Assembly: GCF_027587175.1 (NCBI RefSeq)
Contig: NZ_JAPCID010000015.1
Location: 1-64,000 of the forward strand
Source of the DNA: Solirubrobacter deserti
Lineage (GTDB): Bacteria; Actinomycetota; Thermoleophilia; Solirubrobacterales; Solirubrobacteraceae
Direction: 5' to 3'
Length of the DNA: 64,000 nt
The translations under genes were made by a program, and so were the position numbers. Positions 34,461 through 42,606 of this stretch are shown here, piece by piece (the stretch's first letter is position 1; each line of letters begins with the position of its first letter). Under the pieces are notes generated by a model. It had not been told where the DNA came from. It did no database searches and saw nothing but the letters and a program-made list of their open reading frames with translations.

Positions 34461-35049
34461 GTGGCCGCAGGCGCTGGACCGGGGCGTCGCGGGGGCGCCG
34501 CTCGCGGGTGAGGAGCGCTCGGGCGACAAGGCCGTGTTCGTGCCGACCGCGACCGGCGCGCTGGCCGGGCTGATCGACGGCCTGGGGCACGGGCCCGAGG
34601 CGGCCGACGCGGCCGAGCTGTGCGCGGGCATCGTGCGTCAACTTGCCGAGGCAAGCGCGCAAGAGCTCTTGCAGGCGTGCCACCAGGCGCTGGTGGAGAC
34701 GCGCGGCGTCGTGATGACCCTCGCCTGGTTCGACCTCGAACGCTCACTGCTGACGTGGGCGGGGGTCGGCAACGTCGACGCGCGGCTCGTGCACCAGGGG
34801 CCGGAGCGGCGCGAGGACGTGGCACTCGTGTTCGGCGGCGTGCTCGGCTATCGCCTGCCGAACGTACGCCCAGCCACGATGGCGCTGGAGCGCGGCGACC
34901 TGCTGGTGATGATCACGGACGGCATCGAGAGCGCGATCTCCCCGGCCCTCGCCGGCGGCGGCGCCGCGCAGACGCTGGCCGACCGGATCTTCGACCAGCA
35001 CGGCAAGGGCACCGACGACGCCCTGACCGTCGTGGTCAGATATCGATGA
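34453..35049 (+). CDS. rsbX: RsbX-like PP2C phosphatase
   Basis: This 198-residue compact SpoIIE/PP2C domain has no sensor: LAGEERSGDKAVFV, GLIDGLGHGPEAADA, VGNVDARLVH, MITDGIESA and a final GTDDALTVVV. Its size and place after rsbT match RsbX, which dephosphorylates RsbS and RsbR to reset the stressosome. It closes the operon. Confidence 0.9.
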   Translation: MAEWPQALDRGVAGAPLAGEERSGDKAVFVPTATGALAGLIDGLGHGPEAADAAELCAGIVRQLAEASAQELLQACHQALVETRGVVMTLAWFDLERSLLTWAGVGNVDARLVHQGPERREDVALVFGGVLGYRLPNVRPATMALERGDLLVMITDGIESAISPALAGGGAAQTLADRIFDQHGKGTDDALTVVVRYR

Positions 35050-35136
35050 GGCTGGGAGCGTCAACATGCCAAAAGTGGCGCGTAGGCGACCTATGAACAT
35101 CCGAACCGGGGTTTACTGCGTACTAGATACGTGCCC

Positions 35137-35553
35137 ATGCAACGAGCCTCAACCATTCGCTTGCGCACCTCGCTGTTCCAGGAGGCCGCTGAGATCGTCG
35201 ATCGAGAGTACGCCTCCGACCTGTCGCTCGACGACATCGCCCGCCGCGTCGCGTCATCCCGCCGCCAGTTGCAGCGGGCTTACGCGGAGATCGGGGAGAC
35301 AACGTTTCGCGACCACCTGACCCGGGTGCGGATGCAGAAGGCGGCCGAGATGCTGTCGACGCGCGCGCTGACGGTCCGGGAAGTGGCGCATCGCGTCGGC
35401 TACCGCCAACCCGCCCAGTTCGCGAAGGCCTTCCGCCGCTATCAGGGGGTGGCTCCGTCCGACTTCCGCGCCGGTGGCCGGCCCGAGACGACTCCCGCGC
35501 GCCCCGCCCAGGCGCGCCGCTTCGAGCCGCGCCCGGCGTACCGCGCGGCGTAG
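35137..35553 (+). CDS. AraC-family DNA-binding protein without ligand domain
   Basis: From ATG 35137 (or GTG 35131) comes a ~138-residue protein that is essentially the double helix-turn-helix of AraC regulators. The elements are LSLDDIARRVASSRRQLQRA, RMQKAAEMLSTRALTVREVA and VGYRQPAQFAKAFRRYQGVAP. A Pro/Arg-rich tail follows. No sugar- or ligand-binding domain is attached, so it may act constitutively or with a partner. It lies between the stressosome genes and the second oxidase operon and could regulate either (inference). Confidence 0.88.
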   Translation: MQRASTIRLRTSLFQEAAEIVDREYASDLSLDDIARRVASSRRQLQRAYAEIGETTFRDHLTRVRMQKAAEMLSTRALTVREVAHRVGYRQPAQFAKAFRRYQGVAPSDFRAGGRPETTPARPAQARRFEPRPAYRAA

Positions 35554-35626
35554 CTCAAAGCTCCCCCTAAGCGCCAAATTGTTCGCCGGACGACGGTCCG
35601 GCTCCGCGTCCGACGCCGCGCTCCCT

Positions 35627-35632
35627 TAGGAT
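35627..35632 (+). promoter_or_regulatory. Candidate -10 element of the caa3 oxidase operon
   Basis: TAGGAT lies nine bases before ATG 35642, the first codon of the second oxidase operon. It is the same hexamer as before the cytochrome c/cupredoxin gene at 43327. Confidence 0.45.
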
Positions 35633-35641
35633 GCCGCGACG

Positions 35642-36739
35642 ATGGGGCTTGAGGAGAGGAGTCTCGCGCAGACCGGTCCACGGCCGGAGCGCCCGCACGC
35701 ACGTGCGGACTGGAAGCAGATGCTCGGCATCGGGATCGTCGCGTCGATCCTGGGCGTTGTCGCCGGCCTGCTCATCGACTGGTTTCCGATCGCCGCCTCC
35801 AACGAGGCGAAGCCGATCGACACGTTGTGGGACGTCCTGATCATCGCGTCCGTCCCCGTCTTCGTCGGGGTGTGCGTGGTGGTGCTGTTCAGCGTCATCA
35901 AGTTCCGGATGCGCGACGGCGAGGAAGAGCTCGACGGCCCGCCGATCCACGGCAACACGCGGCTGGAGGTCATCTGGACCGCGATCCCGGCGATTCTGCT
36001 GGTGGGCCTGTGCACCTACGCCTTCATCGTCCTCGAGGACGTCGAGAAGGCGCAGGCGAACACGATGGAGGTCCGCGTCGTCGGAGAGCAGTTCGCGTGG
36101 ACGTTCTTCTATCCGAACCCGGACGGCAGCGGCGAAGAGATCGCGGCCACGCGCGGCGAGCTGTACCTGCCCGTCAACCAGCCGATCAAGTTCAACCTGC
36201 AGGCCAAGGACGTGTTGCACGACTTCTGGGTGCCGGCCTTCCGCATGAAGAAGGACGCGGTGCCGGGCATGACCGTCAGCTACCGCGTCACGCCCAACCG
36301 GATCGGCCGCTACCCGATCGTGTGCGCCGAGCTCTGCGGCCTCGGCCACGCGACGATGCGCGCCACGGCCGTGGTCGTGTCCCGGGAGGACTTCGACGCC
36401 TGGCTCGAGGAGCAGGCGAACCCGCCCGAGCCCACGCCCGCCGCGGGCGGCGGCGGCGGTTCCGGCGCGGCGGCGGACGGCAAGCAGCTGTTCACGGCCA
36501 ACTGCGCCAGCTGCCACACGCTGTCCGACGCCGGCGCCAACGGCACCACGGGCCCGAACCTCGACGAGACGCTGCCCGGGCAGGACGCGGCCGCCATCAG
36601 GACTTCGATCGCGGAGCCGTCGGTGGAGATTGTCGACGGGTACACGAACATCATGCCCAACGACTACGAGCAGCGGCTGGGTGCCGAAGGCGTCGATGCG
36701 TTGGCTGAATACCTCGCGGAAGTGACCAAGGAGGGCTGA
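35642..36739 (+). CDS. ctaC: Cytochrome c oxidase subunit II fused to cytochrome c (caa3 type)
   Basis: The 365-residue protein has two helices and a CuA domain with His in DVLHDFWVPAF and CAELCGLGHATM. A Gly-rich linker (AGGGGGSGAAADG) leads to a C-terminal cytochrome c with CASCH and a distal Met in NIMPNDYE. The built-in cytochrome lets the complex accept electrons directly, as in Thermus and Bacillus caa3 oxidases. The stop overlaps the next start (TGATG). Confidence 0.95.
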   Translation: MGLEERSLAQTGPRPERPHARADWKQMLGIGIVASILGVVAGLLIDWFPIAASNEAKPIDTLWDVLIIASVPVFVGVCVVVLFSVIKFRMRDGEEELDGPPIHGNTRLEVIWTAIPAILLVGLCTYAFIVLEDVEKAQANTMEVRVVGEQFAWTFFYPNPDGSGEEIAATRGELYLPVNQPIKFNLQAKDVLHDFWVPAFRMKKDAVPGMTVSYRVTPNRIGRYPIVCAELCGLGHATMRATAVVVSREDFDAWLEEQANPPEPTPAAGGGGGSGAAADGKQLFTANCASCHTLSDAGANGTTGPNLDETLPGQDAAAIRTSIAEPSVEIVDGYTNIMPNDYEQRLGAEGVDALAEYLAEVTKEG

Positions 36740-38661
36740 TGACGGCTCGACTGCGCGCACCAGGACTGACACGGGCGGGGCTGTTCCTCGTCCTCGGCAC
36801 GCTGTTCTGCGCGGCGATCATCGTCGCCGTGCGCGAGGCGTACGGGTATCCGGTCTTCGCCGACGGCGGGATCGTGCCCAAGGCCCAGAACGCGATCCTG
36901 CTGCTCTCGCTGCTGATCGCGCCGCTGTGGTTCCTCGTCGGCCTCGGCGCGTTCGACTACTGGTTCTACTGGGCCGCGGGCAAGCGCACGCGGCCCGAGG
37001 ACCACTCCGGTCACGGCGCGACCTCGTGGAAGGACTACTTCCGCGTCAACACCGATCACAAGGTGATCGGCATCCAGTACGTGGTCACGTCGTTCTTCTT
37101 CATGCTGATCGGCGGCCTGCTGGCGATGCTCGTGCGCGCGGAGCTCGCCGCGCCCGGCTCACAGTTCGTGGACGCGAACGCGTTCAACGGGCTCTTCAGC
37201 GTGCACGCGTCGCTGATGATCTTCCTGTTCATCATCCCGGTCTTCGCCGGGCTGGCGAACTACGTGCTGCCGCTGATGATCGGCGCGCCGGACATGGCCT
37301 TCCCGCGCCTGAACGCGCTGTCGTTCTGGATGCTGCCGATCGCGGGCGTGATGATGACCGCGTCGTTCTTCGCCCCCGGCGGCTCGTTCTCGACCGGCTG
37401 GACCGCGTACGCGCCGCTGTCCACGAGCGCGCCGATCGGCCAGATGTTCTTCACCATCGGCGTGCAGTTCGCGGGCGCGTCATCGATCGCGACCGCGCTG
37501 AACTTCCTGGTCACGATCATCACGATGCGCGCGCCGGGCATGTCGTTCTGGCGCATGCCGCTGCTGGTGTGGGCGAACTTCTCGACGTCGCTGCTGGTCG
37601 TGATCGCGACGCCGTTCATCGCCGCGTCGCAGTTCTTCGTGCTCTTCGACTACGCGCTGGGCTTCAACTTCTTCCGCCCCGAGCGCGACGGCGACATCCT
37701 GATGTACCAGCACGTCTTCTGGTTCTACTCGCACCCGGCGGTCTACATCATGATGCTGCCGGGCTTCGGGATCATCTCCGAGGTCCTGGCGGTGAAGGCA
37801 CGAAAGCCGATCTTCGGCTACCGGATGATGGCGTTCTCGCTGCTGGCCATCGTGCTGCTCGGGTTCACGGTGTGGGCGCACCACATGTTCGTCTCCGGCA
37901 TGCAGGACTGGATCCGGATCCCGATGATGGTCACCACCGCGATCATCGCCGTGCCGACCGGCATCAAGATCTTCAGCTGGCTCGCGACGCTCTGGAAAGG
38001 CGTGCTCCACATGGACACGCCAATGCTGTGGGCGCTGGGGTTCATCACCATGTTCACGCTCGGCGGGATCTCGGGCGTGGTGCTGGCGATGGTGCCGATG
38101 GACATCTACGTCTCGGACACGTACTTCATCGTCGCCCACATCCACTACGTGCTCTACGGCGGGTCGCTGTTCACGATCTACGCCGGCGTCTACTACTGGT
38201 TCCCGAAGATGACGGGCCGGATGTTCGACGAGCGGCTCGGCAAGATCCACTTCTGGATGACGTTCGTGTCCTTCAACGCGACGTTCGGGCCGATGCACCT
38301 GGTGGGCGTGAAGGGCATGCCGCGGCGGGTGGCCGACTACGCCGAGGAGTTCGCGGCGTGGAACCTGTTCATCTCGCTGAGCTCGTTCGTGCTCGGGCTC
38401 TCGACGCTGGTGTTCATCTACAACATGGTCGCCTCGTGGCGGGGCGGGCGGCGCGCGTCGGCCAACCCGTGGCGGGCGCTCACGCTCGAGTGGCAGGTCA
38501 CGTCCCCGCCCCCGGTGTTCAACTTCGACCGCATCCCGACCGTGGTCGGCGGCCCGTACGAGTACGGCGTGCCGGGCCACGTGCACGGGATCATGGAGCC
38601 CGCCGAAGAGGCGCGGCCAAAGCAAGCAGCCGGCGCGTCGTCGGCTGAGGAAGGGGTCTGA
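36739..38661 (+). CDS. ctaD: Cytochrome c oxidase subunit I, A2 type, with extra N-terminal helices
   Basis: The 640-residue protein has about 75 additional N-terminal residues with two extra helices (AGLFLVLGTLFCAAIIVAVR; ILLLSLLIAPLWFLVGLGAF) before the usual subunit I core. Metal ligands are present (SVHASLMIF, WAHHMF, HIHYVLYG). Helix VI reads FWFYSHPAVYIMMLP: the D-channel Glu is replaced by Ala and a Tyr-Ser pair stands before HP, which defines type A2. It therefore differs in proton path from the A1 enzyme at 28392. It pairs with the cytochrome-c-bearing subunit II. Confidence 0.95.
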   Translation: MTARLRAPGLTRAGLFLVLGTLFCAAIIVAVREAYGYPVFADGGIVPKAQNAILLLSLLIAPLWFLVGLGAFDYWFYWAAGKRTRPEDHSGHGATSWKDYFRVNTDHKVIGIQYVVTSFFFMLIGGLLAMLVRAELAAPGSQFVDANAFNGLFSVHASLMIFLFIIPVFAGLANYVLPLMIGAPDMAFPRLNALSFWMLPIAGVMMTASFFAPGGSFSTGWTAYAPLSTSAPIGQMFFTIGVQFAGASSIATALNFLVTIITMRAPGMSFWRMPLLVWANFSTSLLVVIATPFIAASQFFVLFDYALGFNFFRPERDGDILMYQHVFWFYSHPAVYIMMLPGFGIISEVLAVKARKPIFGYRMMAFSLLAIVLLGFTVWAHHMFVSGMQDWIRIPMMVTTAIIAVPTGIKIFSWLATLWKGVLHMDTPMLWALGFITMFTLGGISGVVLAMVPMDIYVSDTYFIVAHIHYVLYGGSLFTIYAGVYYWFPKMTGRMFDERLGKIHFWMTFVSFNATFGPMHLVGVKGMPRRVADYAEEFAAWNLFISLSSFVLGLSTLVFIYNMVASWRGGRRASANPWRALTLEWQVTSPPPVFNFDRIPTVVGGPYEYGVPGHVHGIMEPAEEARPKQAAGASSAEEGV

Positions 38662-38664
38662 GTC

Positions 38665-39495
38665 GTGCCGACGGTGCTGATCCTCGCCAACGAGACGATT
38701 GCGGGCGGAGCGCTGCTCGAACGCATCAAGGAGCGCGCGGAACAGGGCGCACGCTTCTTCGTCGTGGTGCCGCAGACCCGCCCGCGCCACGGCAACGTGA
38801 TCTACGACGACGTCGTGCGCGACTCGGCGCAGGTGCGCATGGAGCTGGCGGTGGAGTACATCCGCGACCTCGGAGCCGTCGGCGACGGCGAGGTCGGCGA
38901 CACCGACCCCTTCAACGCGGCGATGGACGCCTTCCGCGCGCAGCCGATCGACGAGATCATCATCGGCACCAAACCGGTCGAGGCCTCCTCCTGGATCAAG
39001 CGCGACCTCGTCGAGCGGCTCGAGGAGGCGACCGACGTCCCGGTCGAGCACGTCATCGTCGACATCGACAAGGACGGCCTGCCGTTCGAGGTCACGCTCG
39101 TGGTGGCGAACCTGACGAGCGCCGCGCCGGAGCTGCTCGAGCGCCTGAAGGCGATGGCCGACGCGACCGAGAAGCCCAAGCGCTACATCCTGATCGTCCC
39201 CCAGGACGGCACCGAGGGCCACCGCGTGCGCGAGGCGCGCCAGCGCGGCCGGCGACTGCTCGCCTCGCTGGACGACGCCGGCATCATCGCCGCGGGCATG
39301 ATCGGCGACCCCGATCCGTACACGGCGATCATGAACGCCGTCCAGTACTTCTACATCCACGACATCCTGATCTCGACGCTGCCCGAGGGCTCCTCGCAGT
39401 GGGTGGCGGACAAGCTCGTCGAGCGCGTCCGCGACTCGACGCACCTGCCCGTCGAGCACATCGAGGCCCGCGCGACCGAGCCGGCGGAGGCCTAG
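38665..39495 (+). CDS. Tandem universal-stress-like protein inside the oxidase operon
   Basis: The 276-residue protein starts at GTG 38665. Two similar halves each begin with a hydrophobic strand (TVLILANETIAGGALLERIK; RYILIVPQDGTEGHRVREAR). Each contains a DPFNAAMDAF or DPYTAIMNAV helix and a DEIIIGTKP or DILISTLPEGSSQW strand. Each ends with an ERLxxxTDVPVEHV or ERVRDSTHLPVEHI strand. The halves thus repeat a Rossmann-like USP fold. The usual USP nucleotide loop GxxGxxxxxxxGS is only faintly present. Its place between ctaD and ctaE suggests sensing of, or attachment to, the caa3 oxidase. Confidence 0.75.
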   Translation: MPTVLILANETIAGGALLERIKERAEQGARFFVVVPQTRPRHGNVIYDDVVRDSAQVRMELAVEYIRDLGAVGDGEVGDTDPFNAAMDAFRAQPIDEIIIGTKPVEASSWIKRDLVERLEEATDVPVEHVIVDIDKDGLPFEVTLVVANLTSAAPELLERLKAMADATEKPKRYILIVPQDGTEGHRVREARQRGRRLLASLDDAGIIAAGMIGDPDPYTAIMNAVQYFYIHDILISTLPEGSSQWVADKLVERVRDSTHLPVEHIEARATEPAEA

Positions 39496-40116
39496 GTGGC
39501 AGCCGCCGCGCACCTCGGCTCGCACGAGCACGAAGACCACCACCATCACGGCCCGCCGGAGGCCAACCGCTCCTCGCGGGTGGACCCGGCGACGCTCGGG
39601 ATGATGCTTTTCATCATCTCGGAGATCATGGTCTTCGGGGCCTTCTTCACGGCCTACTTCTTCATCCGGGTCGTGGGCGGGGCCGAGTGGCCGGCGGAGG
39701 GTGACCATCTGCCGAAGCTGATCGCGGGCTTCAACACCGCGATCCTGGTGTCCTCGTCGTTCACCCTGCACTACGCGCAGGAGGCGATCCGCAAGGACAA
39801 CCGGCGCGGCCTGCAGCTGGGCATGCTCGTGACGTTCCTGCTGGGCGCCACGTTCCTGTTCATCCAGATCAACGAGTACGTCCACGTCGGGTTCTCGCCG
39901 CAGGACCACGCGCAGGGCACGATCTTCTACGGGCTCACGGGCCTGCACGGCGCGCACGTGACGATCGGCCTGGTGCTGCTGCTGTTCGTGGTCATCCGCT
40001 CGTTCCGCGGCCACTACTCGTCGCAGAGCCACCTCGGCATGGAAGTGCCGGGCATCTACTGGCACTTCGTCGACGTCATGTGGATCGTCGTCTACCTCAC
40101 CGTCTACATCATTTGA
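39496..40116 (+). CDS. ctaE: Cytochrome c oxidase subunit III
   Basis: The 206-residue, five-helix protein has a His-rich N-terminus (HEHEDHHHHGPPEA). Family blocks are GMMLFIISEIMVFGAFF with the conserved Glu, FYGLTGLHGAHVTIGLVLL, and the end YWHFVDVMWIVVYLTVYI. It supports oxygen delivery and stability of subunit I. It is the only subunit III gene in the window although two subunit I/II pairs are present. GTG 39496 directly follows the previous stop. Confidence 0.94.
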   Translation: MAAAAHLGSHEHEDHHHHGPPEANRSSRVDPATLGMMLFIISEIMVFGAFFTAYFFIRVVGGAEWPAEGDHLPKLIAGFNTAILVSSSFTLHYAQEAIRKDNRRGLQLGMLVTFLLGATFLFIQINEYVHVGFSPQDHAQGTIFYGLTGLHGAHVTIGLVLLLFVVIRSFRGHYSSQSHLGMEVPGIYWHFVDVMWIVVYLTVYII

Positions 40117-40232
40117 GCGACGACCGTTTCAATCCCTTGAAGTACGAGCGGGACGCGTTCCGCGTCCTGCTCTACGTGCTCGGCGTCGCGGCGGTCGTGC
40201 TCGTCGTGGCGCTGGTCATCCAGGCGTTGTAG
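40113..40232 (+). CDS. Tiny single-helix oxidase-associated membrane protein (39 aa)
   Basis: A TTG at 40113 overlaps the ctaE stop (TTGA). The protein reads MSDDRFNPLKYERDAFRVLL and then YVLGVAAVVLVVALVIQAL, one helix with a charged amphipathic start. It ends at TAG 40232. Small single-helix subunits at this place are usual in oxidase operons. No family name is assigned. Confidence 0.7.
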   Translation: MSDDRFNPLKYERDAFRVLLYVLGVAAVVLVVALVIQAL

Positions 40233-40245
40233 AACTTCGCGTCAA

Positions 40246-42606
40246 ATGACGCGGTCCTCGACGCGCGAGTTCGTCGGTCAGTTCGCCGCCCCGCTGCGCA
40301 GCTACCTGCACACGGAGACGGGCGGCGCCGGGCTGCTGCTCGCCGCCACGATCCTCGCCCTCGTGTGGGCGAATTCCCCGCTCTCGGGCCTCTACGAGGA
40401 CCTGTGGGGAATGCACATCTCGATCAGCTTCGGGGACTTCTTCGACTACGACCACGACCTGCGGCACTGGGTCAATGACGGGCTGATGGTGCTGTTCTTC
40501 TTCGTCATCGGCCTCGAGCTGCGGCGCCAGCTCTCGATGGGCGAGCTGACCGACCGCAGCCGCTTCACGATCCCGGCCCTCGGCGCGATCGCCGGCCTGA
40601 TCGTGCCCGCGGTCGTCTACCTGGTGTTGAACCCGAGCGGCGAGGAGGCGCGCGGTTGGGGCATCGCGATGGCCACCGACACCGCGTTCGTGCTCGGCGC
40701 GCTGGCGGTGGTGGGACCCGCGTTCCCCGCGCACCTGCGCGTCTTCATGCTGTCCCTTTCGGTGGTGGACGACATCGGCGCGCTGCTGGCGATCGCCGTC
40801 TTCTACTCCGACGACGTGTCGTTGACGCCGATCGTGGTCGCGGCCGCGTGCGTGGCCGCGATGGCGCTGGTGAGCCGCGCGCTGGTCTTCCGCGGGCCCG
40901 TCTACCTCGTGGTCGGCCTCGTGCTGTGGGTGGCGATGGTCGAGTCGGGCATCCACCCCACGCTGGCGGGTGTCGTGCTCGGCCTGCTGGTGTCCGCCTT
41001 CGCGCCCAGACCCGAGGACGTGCGCGAGGCGGGCGCGCTCGCCCGCGCGTTCGGCCAGTCCCCGCTGCCCGCGCTCGCGCGCTCGGCGAAGCTGTCGGTC
41101 GAGCGCGCGGTGTCCCCGAACGAGCGCCTGACCGAGCTGCTGCACCCGTGGTCGAGCTTCTTCGTCGTCCCCGTGTTCGCGCTGGCCAACGCCGGCGTCG
41201 CGATCGACGGCGAGCTGATCGAGCGCGCGGTCAGCTCCACGGTCACCTGGGGCGTGATCGCCGGCCTCGTGTTCGGCAAGCTGGCCGGGATCGGCGCCAT
41301 GAGCCTCGCCGGCGTGCGCTTCGGCCTCGGGCACCTCCCCGGGCGGATCCGACCGGGCGAGCTGCTCGGCGGCGCTGCGCTGGGCGGGATCGGCTTCACG
41401 ATCTCGTTGTTCGTGGCCGACTTGGCGTTCGATTCCGCCGCGCTGGCCGACGAGGCGCGCGTCGGCATCCTGGCCGCGTCGCTGCTCGCGCTCGGCGTCG
41501 CGTGGGCCATCTTCGCGCTGGACAAGCGGCTGGCCGCGGACGAGGACGACGCGCCGATCATGGTGCTCGACCGGCCCGTCGACCCCGCGGTCGACCATAT
41601 CCGCGGCCCGGTCGACGCACCGCTCGAGCTTGTCGAGTACGGCGACTTCGAGTGCCCGTTCTGTGGGCGCGCGACCGGCGCGGTGGAGGAGCTGCGCGAG
41701 CGGCTCGGGGACCGGCTGCGCTACGTCTTCCGCCACCTGCCGCTGCCCGACGTGCACCCGCACGCCGAGCTCGCGGCCGAGGCGGCGGAGGCCGCCGCCG
41801 AGCAGGGCGCGTTCTGGGAGCTGCACGACCGGCTGTTCGCCCACCAGGACCAGCTGTCCCCGACCGATCTGGTGGATCACGCGCAGGTGCTCGGGCTGGA
41901 CGTGGAGCGCTTCGCGCGCACGCTCGGGTCGGGCGAGCACGCGGCGCGGGTGCGCGAGGACGTCGCCAGCGCCGAGGCCAGCGGCGCCGAGGGCACGCCG
42001 ACGTTCTTCGTCAACGGCCGCCGGCTGATCGGCCGCTACGACGCGGACGCGCTGGAGGCCGCGCTGCTCGGCGGCGGCGAGCTGCCGCCGCTGCCCGCCA
42101 CCGAGCCGGAGATCGAGCGGGTGCGCATGCCCGACGACGGCTCTGGGCCGAGCGAGCTGGTGCTCGACGACTTCGACGAGGAGCCGGCGAGCGACGCGTT
42201 CCCGCGCCTGTCGGACGGGCACATCGCGACGCTCAGCGCGTTCGGCGAGCGCCGGCCGATCACGCGCGGCGAGCCCGTCTTCGGAGACGGGACGCCGACC
42301 GCGGACTTCGTCGTGGTGCTGAGCGGCGCGGTCGCGATGGTCGTCGGCTACGGCGAGCGCAACCTGGTCGGGCGCGTGCACGGGCCGCGCTCGTTCGTGG
42401 GCGAGCTGGCGCTGCTGCGCGGCGAGCTGATGCTCACGACCGCCGTCGCCGCGCGTGACGGCGAGGTGCTCGTCGTGCCCGCCGAGCGCTTCGCCGACGG
42501 GCTGGCTGCGGACCTCGAGCTGCGCGACATCATCTCCCGCGCCTACCTGCTGCGCCGCTCCATCCTGCTGTCGATGCAGGCGGGCGGCGACCCTACTCGA
42601 CCGTGA
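40246..42606 (+). CDS. nhaA: Fusion: NhaA Na+/H+ antiporter, DsbA-like thioredoxin, cNMP-binding-like domain
   Basis: The 786-residue protein has three modules. Residues 1-430 are NhaA: FFFVIGLELRRQL, ATDTAFVLGALAVVG and the paired aspartates of SVVDDIGALLAIAV. Residues ~445-625 are a DsbA-like thioredoxin fold with CPFC in YGDFECPFCGRATGAVEEL and the cis-Pro in GTPTFFVNGRRLIG. Residues ~660-780 form a cyclic-nucleotide-binding-like beta roll (GEPVFGDGTPTADFVVVLSG, HGPRSFVGELALLRG). The expected phosphate-binding Arg is missing (GELMLTTAVA). NhaA-thioredoxin fusions are known in actinobacteria, and the third domain is less usual. It follows the caa3 operon after 13 bp. Confidence 0.92.
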   Translation: MTRSSTREFVGQFAAPLRSYLHTETGGAGLLLAATILALVWANSPLSGLYEDLWGMHISISFGDFFDYDHDLRHWVNDGLMVLFFFVIGLELRRQLSMGELTDRSRFTIPALGAIAGLIVPAVVYLVLNPSGEEARGWGIAMATDTAFVLGALAVVGPAFPAHLRVFMLSLSVVDDIGALLAIAVFYSDDVSLTPIVVAAACVAAMALVSRALVFRGPVYLVVGLVLWVAMVESGIHPTLAGVVLGLLVSAFAPRPEDVREAGALARAFGQSPLPALARSAKLSVERAVSPNERLTELLHPWSSFFVVPVFALANAGVAIDGELIERAVSSTVTWGVIAGLVFGKLAGIGAMSLAGVRFGLGHLPGRIRPGELLGGAALGGIGFTISLFVADLAFDSAALADEARVGILAASLLALGVAWAIFALDKRLAADEDDAPIMVLDRPVDPAVDHIRGPVDAPLELVEYGDFECPFCGRATGAVEELRERLGDRLRYVFRHLPLPDVHPHAELAAEAAEAAAEQGAFWELHDRLFAHQDQLSPTDLVDHAQVLGLDVERFARTLGSGEHAARVREDVASAEASGAEGTPTFFVNGRRLIGRYDADALEAALLGGGELPPLPATEPEIERVRMPDDGSGPSELVLDDFDEEPASDAFPRLSDGHIATLSAFGERRPITRGEPVFGDGTPTADFVVVLSGAVAMVVGYGERNLVGRVHGPRSFVGELALLRGELMLTTAVAARDGEVLVVPAERFADGLAADLELRDIISRAYLLRRSILLSMQAGGDPTRP

